Positions 33,412 through 43,777 of a stretch of 62,506 nucleotides of DNA are shown here, one piece after another (position 1 is the stretch's first letter; the number at the start of each line of letters is the position of its first letter). Below the pieces are notes generated by a model, which was not told the DNA's origin, ran no database searches, and was given only the letters and a program-made list of their open reading frames with translations. A program made the position numbers and the translations under genes. Source of the DNA: Cereibacter changlensis JA139 (lineage in GTDB: Bacteria; Pseudomonadota; Alphaproteobacteria; Rhodobacterales; Rhodobacteraceae); the NCBI RefSeq assembly GCF_003034985.1, contig NZ_PZKG01000011.1, positions 1 through 62,506 of the forward strand. The letters are read 5' to 3'.

Positions 33412-33539
33412 GGATTTTCTGCGAAAATCCCCCCGCGCGCGTTTTCTGCGAAAACGCTTCCTCCCGATCTTTCGCAGAAAGATCGCCTACCGCAAGTCTT
33501 CGCAGAAGACTTGCCGCCTGACGCGACGCAAGCCGCGTC
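33412..33539. repeat. Array of five hairpins at about 27-base spacing (family D)
   Basis: Hairpins at 33412-33430 (arm GGATTTTC), 33439-33457 (GCGTTTTC), 33465-33485 (CGATCTTTC), 33492-33514 (GCAAGTCTTC) and an imperfect 33520-33539 (GACGCG). The first four have perfect 8-10 base arms and a three-base loop, TGC in the first two and GCA in the next two, which are reverse complements. Arm sequences differ between units yet stay self-complementary. It fills most of the 295-base gap between pdhA and ftsB, in which I see no gene. Confidence 0.8.
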
Positions 33540-33583
33540 TGCACGGGCCGTGCATGCCCCGTGCATCGGATGTGCATCGTGAT

Positions 33584-33886
33584 TTAACGGATGACGATCT
33601 CGTCGGCGCGGACATAGCCCAGCACGTCGCGGGCCTGCTCGTCGAGCAGGTCGAGGTCGAGGTAATCGTCCGACAGGCGGCGGGTCTTGTTCTGCATCTC
33701 GGCCAGATCGGTCCGCAAGAGGTCGCGCTCGGCCCGCAGCGCCTCGGCCTCGGCCTTGATCTGCACCTGGCGGAACACGCCGAAATCGCCCTGCACGGCG
33801 GCGAAGGTGAAATAGGCGCCCAGCGTGAAGGCCAGCATGAAGTACAGGCTGGCTCCGATCGCCGGGCGCGAATGCGAGGTGCTCAT
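33584..33886 (-). CDS. FtsB/DivIC-family septum formation initiator
   Basis: A 100-residue bitopic division protein. One N-terminal membrane segment (IGASLYFMLAFTLGAYFTFAA) is followed by a coiled coil (about residues 35-80, VQIKAEAEALRAERDLLRTD). The conserved tail LDLDLLDEQARDVLGYVR identifies the FtsB/DivIC family, which bridges FtsL and FtsQ in the divisome. I take ATG 33886; a TTG codon just before it is possible. It sits between fba and the pdh operon on the same strand, an order common in Rhodobacteraceae to my knowledge. Confidence 0.9.
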   Translation of the reverse strand: MSTSHSRPAIGASLYFMLAFTLGAYFTFAAVQGDFGVFRQVQIKAEAEALRAERDLLRTDLAEMQNKTRRLSDDYLDLDLLDEQARDVLGYVRADEIVIR

Positions 33887-33949
33887 CAAAACGGCCCCAG
33901 ATCCATGGCCCCTCGTTCAGCGGGGGCAGGTCTGCGGATCATGGCAGAA

Positions 33950-34021
33950 GCGAAGCGATTTGTGAATCCTGAAAATGGCAGGTTCGTCAATCGCTTCGCG
34001 GCCTGTCCCGCCATGGCGGGA
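33950..34021. repeat. Long cruciform plus 16-base palindrome between fba and ftsB
   Basis: Perfect 11-base arms GCGAAGCGATT (33950-33960) and AATCGCTTCGC (33989-33999) enclose a further short stem CCTG / CAGG around AAAATGG, making an imperfect stem about 50 bases long. Seven bases later stands the perfect palindrome TCCCGCCATGGCGGGA (34006-34021). They may end the fba transcript, but no T run follows. No gene is seen in the 151 bases between the two genes. Confidence 0.65.
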
Positions 34022-34037
34022 TAGGCGGAAAACCGTG

Positions 34038-34967
34038 TCAGGCGCGGCCTTTGTAGATGTCGACCAGCTTGCCCAGCATGGCGAGGGCGTCGCTGCGCGA
34101 GCGCTGGAAGCTGTTGCGCCCGATGATCGAGCCGTTGCCGCCCCCGTCGCGGATCGCGCGGGCGTCGTCATAGACCGAATCCTCGCCCTTCTTGGCCCCG
34201 CCCGAGAACACCACGATGCGCCGCCCGGCAAAGCTCGCGTCCATGCAGTGCCGCACCCGCGCCGCCTGGGTGGCGATGTCGATCTTCTGCTCCTCGTAGA
34301 CCTTCTTGGCCTCCGCCAGCATCAGATGGTCGGTGGAGAGCTTGATCTTGATGATATGCGCCCCGAGCAGCGCCGCGATCTGCGCCGCATAGGCCGCCAC
34401 GTCGATCCCGGTCTCGCCATCCTTGCTGATCGCCTCGCCGCGCGGGTAGGACCAGATCACCGTGGCCACGCCCTTGGCCGCCGCTTCCTGCCGCATGGCG
34501 GAGATTTCTTCGTACATATCAAGGGCCACGTCCGAGCCCGGATAAATGGTGAAGCCGATGGCCGCACAGCCCAGACGCAGCGCGTCATCGACGCAGGCGG
34601 TGATCGCCTGGTTCTTGCCGGCGGTGTCGGACATCAGCGAGTTGGCCGAGTTCACCTTGAGGATGGTCGGGATCTGGCCGGCGAAGGTGTCGGCTCCGGC
34701 TTCCAGCATGCCCAGCGGGGCGGCATAGGCGTTGAGCCCGGCGTCGATCGCCAGCTGGTAGTGGTAATGCGGATCATAGGCCGCCGGGTTGGCCGCGAAG
34801 GTGCGGGCCGGGCCATGCTCGAAGCCCTGGTCGACCGGCAGGATGATCATCTTTCCGGTGCCGCCCAGCTTGCCTTCCATCAGCATCCGGCAGAGGTTCG
34901 CCTTCACGCCGGGCGTCTCGCCTTCGTAATTGCTGAGGATTTTCTGAACAACTTTGCTCGCGCGCAT
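34038..34967 (-). CDS. class I fructose-bisphosphate aldolase (DhnA type)
   Basis: A 309-residue aldolase of the DhnA/FbaB class I family, which splits or forms fructose 1,6-bisphosphate through a Schiff base and needs no metal. The Schiff-base Lys lies in HIIKIKLSTD (Lys207 or Lys209), and the phosphate-binding end VFSGGAKKGEDSVYDDARAI and GGGNGSIIGRNSFQR is intact. The start motif RASKVVQKILSNYEG is typical. A LacI-type (CceR-like) operator lies 66-79 bases upstream. With pgk upstream on the same strand and eno nearby, this is a small glycolysis/gluconeogenesis neighbourhood. The longer 309-residue form is normal for this subfamily. Confidence 0.92.
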   Translation of the reverse strand: MRASKVVQKILSNYEGETPGVKANLCRMLMEGKLGGTGKMIILPVDQGFEHGPARTFAANPAAYDPHYHYQLAIDAGLNAYAAPLGMLEAGADTFAGQIPTILKVNSANSLMSDTAGKNQAITACVDDALRLGCAAIGFTIYPGSDVALDMYEEISAMRQEAAAKGVATVIWSYPRGEAISKDGETGIDVAAYAAQIAALLGAHIIKIKLSTDHLMLAEAKKVYEEQKIDIATQAARVRHCMDASFAGRRIVVFSGGAKKGEDSVYDDARAIRDGGGNGSIIGRNSFQRSRSDALAMLGKLVDIYKGRA

Positions 34968-35032
34968 TCCGAGGTCCTTCCAATGGGATCTATGCCCAGC
35001 GGTCTAGAACCCCGGAAACGCCTTCGCAACGC

Positions 35033-35046
35033 TGTTGGCGCTAACA
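35033..35046. promoter_or_regulatory. LacI-type operator (CceR-like) upstream of the aldolase gene
   Basis: TGTTGGCGCTAACA is a 14-base inverted repeat, inside a longer stem whose outer arms are ACGCTGTT / AACAGCGT (35029-35050). It differs by one base from TGTTA-G-CG-C-TAACA, the motif I recall for CceR, the LacI-family regulator of central carbon metabolism in Rhodobacter sphaeroides. It lies between pgk and fba on the minus strand. Confidence 0.6.
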
Positions 35047-35074
35047 GCGTGAAGAACGGCGGAAACTCCCCGTT

Positions 35075-36268
35075 TCAGCCCTCCAGCGCCGCCACACCGG
35101 GCAGTTCCTTGCCTTCCATCCATTCGAGGAAGGCGCCGCCCGCCGTCGAGATGTAGCTGAAGCCCTCGGCCGCCCCGGCCTTGTTCAGCGCCGCCACCGT
35201 ATCGCCGCCGCCCGCGACCGAGATCAGCTCCCCGGCCTTGGTCAGCTGCGCCACCTGCAGCGCCGCGGCATTGGTCGCGGCATCGAAAGGCTCGATCTCG
35301 AAGGCGCCGAGCGGGCCGTTCCAGATCAGTGTCTTCGCTGTGGCGAAGACCTGCGACAGCGCCGCCACGGTCTTCGGCCCGGCGTCGAGGATCATCGCAT
35401 CGGCGGGGCAGGCGGAGACATCGACCGTCTCGTTCGCCGCCCCGGCCTTGAACTCGCGCGCCACCACCACGTCGAGCGGCAGATGGATGGTGCAGCCGGC
35501 GGCCTTGGCCTTCTCGACGATCTCCAGCGCGGTCGGCGCCATGTCGCGCTCGGCCAGCGACTTGCCGACCTCGACGCCCTGCGCCACGAGGAAGGTGTTG
35601 GCCATGCCGCCGCCGATCACCAGATGATCGACCCGGCCCACCAGATTGCCCAGAAGGTCGAGCTTGGTCGAGACCTTGGCCCCGCCGACCACCGCCACCA
35701 CCGGACGCTGCGGCTGGCCGAGCGCCGCTTCCAGCGCCTTCAGCTCGGCCTCCATCAGCCGTCCCGCCGCCGCCGGCAGCAGCCGGGCGATGGCCTCGGT
35801 CGAGGCATGGGCGCGGTGCGCCGCCGAGAAGGCGTCGTTCACATAGACATCGCCGAGTGCCGCCATAGCCTTGGCGAGCTCGGGATCGTTCTTCTCTTCC
35901 CCGGCATGGAAGCGGGTGTTCTCCAGCAGCAGGACCTCGCCCTGCAGCATCGCCGCCACCGCCTGCTCGGCCTCCGGCCCGACGCAGTCGCTCGCGAAGG
36001 AGACTTTGGTCTCGGGCAGGGCCTTCTGCAGCGCCGGCAGCACCAGACGCAGGCTCATCTCCTCGACGACCTTGCGCTTGGGCCGGCCGAAATGCGCCAG
36101 AAGCACCGGCTTGCCGCCCTTGGCCAGAATGTCGGTCACCGTCGGCACGATCTTCTCGATCCGCGTCGCATCGGTCACCTCGCCGTTCTCCATCGGCACG
36201 TTCACATCGACCCGGACCAGCACGACCTTGCCGGCAAGATCCATGTCGTCGAGTGTTTTCCAGCCCAT
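35075..36268 (-). CDS. pgk: phosphoglycerate kinase
   Basis: A 397-residue kinase that transfers phosphate between 1,3-bisphosphoglycerate and ADP in glycolysis, and in reverse for gluconeogenesis. The N-terminal motif [15 protein letters not shown], the hinge region with [16 protein letters not shown] and the nucleotide-binding end [16 protein letters not shown] are all intact. I chose ATG 36268 because the family sequence begins at [10 protein letters not shown] and a GGAGCGC site precedes it. It is divergent from the cyclophilin genes, with 150 bases between, and upstream of fba on the same strand. Confidence 0.97.
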   Translation of the reverse strand: MGWKTLDDMDLAGKVVLVRVDVNVPMENGEVTDATRIEKIVPTVTDILAKGGKPVLLAHFGRPKRKVVEEMSLRLVLPALQKALPETKVSFASDCVGPEAEQAVAAMLQGEVLLLENTRFHAGEEKNDPELAKAMAALGDVYVNDAFSAAHRAHASTEAIARLLPAAAGRLMEAELKALEAALGQPQRPVVAVVGGAKVSTKLDLLGNLVGRVDHLVIGGGMANTFLVAQGVEVGKSLAERDMAPTALEIVEKAKAAGCTIHLPLDVVVAREFKAGAANETVDVSACPADAMILDAGPKTVAALSQVFATAKTLIWNGPLGAFEIEPFDAATNAAALQVAQLTKAGELISVAGGGDTVAALNKAGAAEGFSYISTAGGAFLEWMEGKELPGVAALEG

Positions 36269-36418
36269 GATGCGCTCCCTGATGTGATGTGGCCTCCTGT
36301 TTCGTCCCAACTCGGGCGCAAGGTCAACCGGCGGCATGACGCAGCCGGAGAAATTCAGACCTTTTCCTGAGGGCCGTGCGCGACTAGGTTCAGCCAACCC
36401 AAGACAGAGGAGCGCCGC

Positions 36419-36925
36419 ATGGCCGAGATTACCGATCCCGAAAACACGATCATCATGACGCTGAAGGACGGCGAGGTGGTGATCCAGCTGCTGCCGGACG
36501 TCGCGCCGAAGCATTCCGAGCGGATGAAGGCGCTGGCCCGCGCCGGGGCCTATGACAACGTGGTGTTCCACCGCGTCATCGACGGCTTCATGGCCCAGAC
36601 CGGCGACGTGGCCAACGGCAATGCCGAGAAGGACTTCAACCTGCGCCGCGCCGGCACCGGCGGGTCGGACATGCCGGACCTTCCGGCCGAATTCTCCAAG
36701 CTGCCGCATGCGCGCGGCACGCTGGGCGCCGCCCGTTCGCAGAACCCGAACTCGGCCAACAGCCAGTTCTTCATCAACTTCAAGGACAACGACTTCCTGA
36801 ACGGGCAATACACCGTCTACGGTCGGGTGATCTCGGGCATGGAATTCGTCGACAAGATCACCCGGGGCGAGCCTGCGCCGAACCCGGACCGCATGATCTC
36901 GGTCAGGGTCGCGGCAGATGTCTGA
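36419..36925 (+). CDS. peptidyl-prolyl cis-trans isomerase, cyclophilin type (cytoplasmic)
   Basis: A 168-residue cyclophilin without a signal peptide. The family core [16 protein letters not shown], the motif [20 protein letters not shown] and [20 protein letters not shown] contain the usual active-site residues Arg, Phe, Gln and Phe. Its stop overlaps the next gene by eight bases, so two cyclophilins are made from one message, one for the cytoplasm and one for the periplasm. ATG 36419 has GGAG eight bases upstream. It catalyses proline isomerisation during protein folding. Confidence 0.94.
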   Translation: MAEITDPENTIIMTLKDGEVVIQLLPDVAPKHSERMKALARAGAYDNVVFHRVIDGFMAQTGDVANGNAEKDFNLRRAGTGGSDMPDLPAEFSKLPHARGTLGAARSQNPNSANSQFFINFKDNDFLNGQYTVYGRVISGMEFVDKITRGEPAPNPDRMISVRVAADV

Positions 36926-37511
36926 CGGTCGTTTCCTCGCAGGCGGGATCATGGCGCTGGGGCTGGCTGTCCTCGGCGGCTATGGCCTGTCGCAATCGGC
37001 GGTCATGGCGCAGGACGCTGCCGACGGCCCCGGCCCGAACCTCAGCATCGAGGTCGCGGGCGAAGCCAATGGCACCGTGGTCATCGACCTGATGCCCGAG
37101 GTGGCGCCGAAGCACGTGGCGCAGATCACCGCACTGGCCGAGAAGGGCGCCTATGACGGGGTGGTGTTCCACCGCGTCATCGAAGGCTTCATGGCCCAGA
37201 CCGGCGATGTGCAATATGGCAAGGGCTCCGACCTTTCCAGCGCGGGCATGGGCGGCTCCGACCTGCCGGACATCCCGGCGGAGTTCTCGGACGTGAGCTT
37301 CGAGCGCGGCGTCGTCGGCATGGCCCGGTCCCAGAGCCCGGATTCGGCCAACTCGCAGTTCTTCATCATGTTCGCGCCGGGCGACTTCCTGAACGGCCAG
37401 TATACCGTGGTCGGCAAGGTGATCTCGGGGATGGACGTGGTGGACAGCATCGCCAAGGGCGAGCCGCCGCGCACGCCGGACGTGATGACCAAGGTCACGG
37501 TCGCGCCCTGA
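36918..37511 (+). CDS. peptidyl-prolyl cis-trans isomerase, cyclophilin type (exported)
   Basis: A 197-residue cyclophilin with an N-terminal signal peptide ([20 protein letters not shown], cleavage likely near AVMAQDA, residue about 31), so it should act in the periplasm. The catalytic core is [16 protein letters not shown] and [16 protein letters not shown], about as close to the upstream protein as a recent duplicate would be. It overlaps that gene by eight bases. The pair looks like a tandem duplication followed by a change of location. A family A palindromic repeat follows, before the convergent tyrS. Confidence 0.93.
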   Translation: MSDGRFLAGGIMALGLAVLGGYGLSQSAVMAQDAADGPGPNLSIEVAGEANGTVVIDLMPEVAPKHVAQITALAEKGAYDGVVFHRVIEGFMAQTGDVQYGKGSDLSSAGMGGSDLPDIPAEFSDVSFERGVVGMARSQSPDSANSQFFIMFAPGDFLNGQYTVVGKVISGMDVVDSIAKGEPPRTPDVMTKVTVAP

Positions 37512-37534
37512 GGCGTGGTGCAAATGGAAAGGCC

Positions 37535-37587
37535 GGGGGGCTGTCTGCCCCCCGGACCCCCCGAGGATATTTAGAGACAGAAAATGA
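37535..37587. repeat. Convergent-gene palindromic repeat, family A copy 2 (inverted)
   Basis: The hairpin with arms GGGGGGC / GCCCCCC around TGTCT (37535-37553) is followed by CGAGGATATTT and GACAGAAAATGA (to 37587). Read on the minus strand, this is the same order as the copy at 2486-2553. It lies between the convergent cyclophilin and tyrS genes and probably ends both transcripts. Confidence 0.75.
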
Positions 37588-37590
37588 AGG

Positions 37591-38841
37591 TCAGGCGAGT
37601 CTGACCAGCTTGTGTTTCTTCTTGCCGATCGAGACTTTCAATTCCTCGCCGACCGTCTCTGCCGTCACCGTCGCATTGGCGTCATTGACCGGCTCGTTGT
37701 TGAAGCGCAGCCCGTTCTCGGCCACCAGACGCTTCGCCTCCTTGCCCGAGGCCACCAGACCCGCGGCCACCAAGAAATGGCTGACCGAGAGCCCGCCGTC
37801 GAGCTTGGCCGCCTCCAGCGTCACCACCTCCAGCTCGTCGCCGACGCCGCCCTGTTCGAACACCGCCCGCGCCGTGGCTTCCGCCGCCGCCGCCGCCTCG
37901 GCGCCGTGCAGCAGGGTCGTCACCTCGTTGGCGAGGATCACCTTGGCTGCGTTGATCTCCGAGCCCTGCAGCGCGCCGAGCCGGTCGCACTCTTCCACCG
38001 GCAGCTCGGTGTAGAGCTTGAGGAAGCGCCCCACGTCGGCGTCGGTGGTGTTGCGCCAGAACTGCCAGAAGTCGTAGGGCGACAGCATCTCGCCGTTCAG
38101 CCAGACGGCGCCGCCCTGCGACTTGCCCATCTTGCGCCCGTCCGAGGTGGTCAGCAGCGGCGAGGTCAGGCCGTAGATCTCGTCATCCAGCACGCGGCGG
38201 GTGAGGTCGATCCCGTTGATGATGTTGCCCCACTGGTCCGACCCGCCCATCTGCAACAGGCAGCCGTAGCGGCGGTGCAGCTCGAGGAAGTCGTAGGCCT
38301 GCAGGATCATGTAGTTGAATTCGAGGAAGGACAGCGACTGCTCGCGGTCCAGCCGGGATTTCACGCTCTCGAACGCCAGCATCCGGTTCACCGAGAAATG
38401 CCGCCCGATGTCCCGCAGGAAATCGAGGTAGTTCAGATCGTCCAGCCATTCGGCGTTGTTCAGCATCAGCGCATCGCTCGCGCCCTCGCCGTAGGAGAGG
38501 TAGCGGGCGAAGACCTGCTGCATCCCGGCGATGTTGGCGTCGATCTGCGCCGGCGTCAGCAGCGGGCGCTCGTCGGCGCGGAAGGAGGGGTCGCCCACCT
38601 TGGTCGTGCCGCCGCCCATCAGGGTGATCGGCTTGTGCCCGGTCTTCTGCAGCCAGCGCAGCATCATGATGTTGAGGAGATGCCCGACATGTAGCGAGGC
38701 CGCCGTGGCGTCATAGCCGATATAGGTCGGCACGACCCCCTTGACCAAGGCCGCGTCGAGCGCCTGATAATCGGTGCAATCGGCCAGGAAGCCGCGCTCG
38801 ATCATCACACGCATGAATTCGGATTTCGCATGGTAGGTCAT
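37591..38841 (-). CDS. tyrS: tyrosyl-tRNA synthetase
   Basis: A 416-residue class I synthetase charging tRNA-Tyr. The HIGH-like signature is HVGH in [13 protein letters not shown], the KMSKS-like loop is [11 protein letters not shown], and the tyrosine pocket motif [12 protein letters not shown] is seen; the S4-type RNA-binding domain closes the protein ([17 protein letters not shown], then [11 protein letters not shown]). I chose ATG 38841 because the family begins there and the longer frame would overlap the divergent anmK control region. The gene faces anmK with 73 bases between. Confidence 0.97.
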   Translation of the reverse strand: MTYHAKSEFMRVMIERGFLADCTDYQALDAALVKGVVPTYIGYDATAASLHVGHLLNIMMLRWLQKTGHKPITLMGGGTTKVGDPSFRADERPLLTPAQIDANIAGMQQVFARYLSYGEGASDALMLNNAEWLDDLNYLDFLRDIGRHFSVNRMLAFESVKSRLDREQSLSFLEFNYMILQAYDFLELHRRYGCLLQMGGSDQWGNIINGIDLTRRVLDDEIYGLTSPLLTTSDGRKMGKSQGGAVWLNGEMLSPYDFWQFWRNTTDADVGRFLKLYTELPVEECDRLGALQGSEINAAKVILANEVTTLLHGAEAAAAAEATARAVFEQGGVGDELEVVTLEAAKLDGGLSVSHFLVAAGLVASGKEAKRLVAENGLRFNNEPVNDANATVTAETVGEELKVSIGKKKHKLVRLA

Positions 38842-38914
38842 CGGGGTCTCGTGCTTTAACAGGTCATCTCGTGACGGGTTTCGTATATCGGGGGCAGGGT
38901 GTGAGGGGAAGGGC

Positions 38915-40012
38915 ATGTTGAAACCGGGGGCGCTCTGGGTCTTGGGGGCGATGTCGGGCACCTCGCTCGACGGGGTCGATGCGGCGATGCTGCTGACCGA
39001 TGGCGAGCGGATACTGGAGTTGGGCGACAGCGCCTACCGCCCTTACAGCGAGGCCGAGCGGGCGGTGATCCGCGCGGGCTTCGGCTGCTGGCCGGGAGAG
39101 GCCGCGGCGCAGGCGGCGGCGGAGGTGGTGGAGACTGCGCATGCCGAGCTTCTGTCGCGCTTTCCGGGGGCGGATCTCGTCGGCTTCCACGGTCAGACGC
39201 TGGCGCATGATCCGGGCGGGCGCGGCACGCATCAGGCCGGCTCGGGCGCGGTGCTGGCGCAGCGGCTGGGTGTGCCGGTGGTCTGGGATTTCCGCAGCGC
39301 CGACGTGCAGATGGGCGGGCAGGGCGCACCGCTGGCGCCCTTCTTCCACTTCGCCTGCGCCCGGCGCATCAGCGCCGATCTGCCGCTGGCCTTTCTCAAC
39401 CTCGGGGGCGTCGGCAATCTGACATGGGTCGATCCACGTCAATCGGCGCCCGAGGCGCCGGGGGCCTGCCTTGCCTTCGACACGGGGCCGGCCAATGCGC
39501 CGGTGAACGACCTGATGCAGGCGCGCCGGGCGCTTACGCAGGACGAGGGCGGCAGGCTGGCCGCCGAGGGCCGGGTGGAGGAGGCGGTGCTGGAGCAGTT
39601 CCTGCGCCATCCCTATTTCTTCCGCATGCCGCCGAAATCGCTGGACCGCAACGCCTTCCCCGCGCTCTCCGAAGCGGTCGCGGGCCTTTCGGATGCCGAT
39701 GCCGCGGCGACGCTGACGGCGGCCTGCGCCGCCGCCGTGGCGCGCGGCGCCGAGCATTTCCCGACGCCGGTCTCGCGGGTGCTGGTCTGCGGGGGCGGGC
39801 GGCACAACGCCACCCTGATGGCGATGCTGGCCGAGCGGCTGGCCTGCGAGGTGCAGCCGGTGGAAGCGGTCGGGCTCGACGGCGACATGCTGGAGGCGCA
39901 GGCCTTCGCCTTTCTCGCCATCCGGGTGGCGCGCGGCCTGCCGACCTCGGGGCCTTCGACCACCGGGGTCTCGGCACTGGTCGGCGGGGGGCAGATCAGC
40001 CGCCCGGACTAG
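38915..40012 (+). CDS. anmK: anhydro-N-acetylmuramic acid kinase
   Basis: A 365-residue kinase that opens and phosphorylates 1,6-anhydroMurNAc, returning cell-wall turnover products to metabolism. The opening [15 protein letters not shown], the proline/glycine motif [13 protein letters not shown] and the metal-binding [15 protein letters not shown] are all typical. Length is normal. It is divergent from tyrS. Its stop TAG lies in the tetranucleotide CTAG, which also gives the stop of the convergent cupin gene. In Rhodobacterales anmK next to tyrS is a common pair, as far as I recall. Confidence 0.95.
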   Translation: MLKPGALWVLGAMSGTSLDGVDAAMLLTDGERILELGDSAYRPYSEAERAVIRAGFGCWPGEAAAQAAAEVVETAHAELLSRFPGADLVGFHGQTLAHDPGGRGTHQAGSGAVLAQRLGVPVVWDFRSADVQMGGQGAPLAPFFHFACARRISADLPLAFLNLGGVGNLTWVDPRQSAPEAPGACLAFDTGPANAPVNDLMQARRALTQDEGGRLAAEGRVEEAVLEQFLRHPYFFRMPPKSLDRNAFPALSEAVAGLSDADAAATLTAACAAAVARGAEHFPTPVSRVLVCGGGRHNATLMAMLAERLACEVQPVEAVGLDGDMLEAQAFAFLAIRVARGLPTSGPSTTGVSALVGGGQISRPD

Positions 40013-40431
40013 CGCGGAATGTCGAAGCCGGGCGGGGCCAGCTCGAAGCCCTCGAAGCGGAAGCCGGGGCTGACGGTGCAGCCGACGAGGCTGTAATCCC
40101 CGGTCGAGCGCGCGGCCTGCCAGTGGAACGGCGGCACGATCCCCTGCACCGATTGGCCCGCCAGCACATCGGGGCCGAGCAGCAGATCCCGCGCCGGGCC
40201 TCGCGTCTCGGCGGCGATCGACAGGATCAGCGGAGCGCCGGCGTGGAAGTGCCAGATCTCCGCCGCATCGACCCGGTGCCAATGCGAGCGTTCGTTCGCT
40301 TTCAGCAGGAAGAGGATCGCCGTGCCCGCGGCGCGGCCTTCGCCCTCGGCCATCCAGGTCTGGCGATACCAGCCGCCCTCGGGATGCGGGGCGAGATCGA
40401 GGGCGTGGATGATCCGGTCGGCGTCGGTCAT
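40009..40431 (-). CDS. cupin domain protein (DUF985 / Cupin_5)
   Basis: A 140-residue protein of the DUF985 family, a small double-stranded beta-helix. The family start ([23 protein letters not shown]) and the motif [24 protein letters not shown], whose His residues could bind a metal, are intact; [16 protein letters not shown] closes the fold. The function is not established; some relatives are described as oxalate-related or sugar-epimerase-like folds. It converges on anmK and shares the last four bases with it. It is followed upstream, on the same strand, by the eno terminator region. Confidence 0.88.
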   Translation of the reverse strand: MTDADRIIHALDLAPHPEGGWYRQTWMAEGEGRAAGTAILFLLKANERSHWHRVDAAEIWHFHAGAPLILSIAAETRGPARDLLLGPDVLAGQSVQGIVPPFHWQAARSTGDYSLVGCTVSPGFRFEGFELAPPGFDIPR

Positions 40432-40452
40432 GGCGGTGGGCCCGGAAGGAAG

Positions 40453-40480
40453 AAGGCCCCGGCGTTTCCGCCGGGGCCTT
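40453..40480 (-). terminator. Terminator after eno
   Basis: A perfect 12-pair stem, arm AAGGCCCCGGCG with loop TTTC, lies seven bases beyond the enolase stop. On the minus strand it is followed by the pyrimidine-rich CTTCTTCCTTCC, not a clean T run. It separates eno from the cupin gene. Confidence 0.8.
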
Positions 40481-40486
40481 GCGATA

Positions 40487-43122
<2,636 letters not shown>

Positions 43123-43436
43123 GGCGGATCCTGGTGTGGTCGGTCTTCGGGACTTAGGCCATTTTGTCGCGCCGGAAAAGCCTGCTTCGGCGTCCCGACA
43201 GGACGGGGCGCCATGCCTCTACCACGTATTGTGGTGGGGGGATTCTCTGCTGCACCCGCGCCCCTGCCAAAGAATCGGGCGGAGGCCGGGAGAGCCTGGG
43301 GATTCTGCGCAACAGGCGGGAAATGGCTGCTCAGGCGGAAGAAAGAGTGTCGCAGGGGACTGGAGGTCGGCGGCGCAGTTCATCCACGATTTCAGGGCAA
43401 AGCCGCAAAGGCCGCCGGCGCCTGAGGATTTGCCGC

Positions 43437-43475
43437 TTATCCACCAAACCGTCCAAAGTTATCCACTTATCCGTC
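43437..43475 (+). promoter_or_regulatory. Cluster of DnaA-box-like motifs upstream of nrdJ
   Basis: TTATCCACC (43437-43445), TTATCCACT (43459-43467) and TTATCCGTC (43467-43475) lie in the same orientation within 39 bases. The first two match eight of nine positions of the DnaA box TTATCCACA. They are about 120 bases upstream of the nrdJ -35 element. Confidence 0.55.
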
Positions 43476-43592
43476 CCCAGGTTGGAGGCCTTGGTGAATC
43501 GGCATCGGGCCGGCCAAGCCCCGCCGGTCAAGGCGGAAATGGGCCTGCCGCGAAAAATTTCACAGTTGCCGCCCCCCTTATTTTACGACACT

Positions 43593-43630
43593 TTGACGAA
43601 ACGCCCGCCATGGGCACAATATATAGTGTG
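43593..43630 (+). promoter_or_regulatory. nrdJ promoter with overlapping NrdR box
   Basis: TTGACG (43593-43598), an 18-base spacer and CAATAT (43617-43622) form a promoter. CACAATATATAGTGTG (43615-43630) matches the NrdR box and covers the -10 element, the arrangement expected for repression when dATP is plentiful. A second box, usual for NrdR at about three helical turns, is not clear. Confidence 0.65.
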
Positions 43631-43777
43631 CGTCGCCGTACTGCCAAAGTCCCCGCCGATTGCGCCCCAAGCGCCGGACGATGCCCCGCCTTCGCGGGAC
43701 CTGAGGGTTTTGCACACAGGCGAGCACCGATGCATTCTCGGGGCCGCGCCCCGCACCGAACACAGGAGACGGGGCAG

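Larger units (their letters stand above)
43123..43777. other. 655-base intergenic region between fur and nrdJ
   Basis: No reading frame here is convincing. In order it holds an imperfect palindrome ACCACGTATTGTGGT (43221-43235). Next comes GATTCT twice (43241-43246 and 43301-43306) with AGAATC between (43271-43276), so two hairpins exclude each other. Then follow the DnaA-box-like motifs (43437-43475), the nrdJ promoter with an NrdR box (43593-43630) and a leader of about 140 bases. A cobalamin riboswitch was considered and not supported. Confidence 0.55.

Noticed and set aside
33412-33539. A CRISPR array, because of the regular 27-base spacing
   Set aside because: There is no constant repeat separated by unique spacers; the arms themselves vary while the loop core is constant, and no cas gene is near.
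43123-43777. A cobalamin riboswitch in front of the B12-dependent reductase
   Set aside because: I looked for the B12 box and for the conserved GCCACTG core and found no convincing match; the mapped-looking promoter also leaves only about 140 bases of leader.
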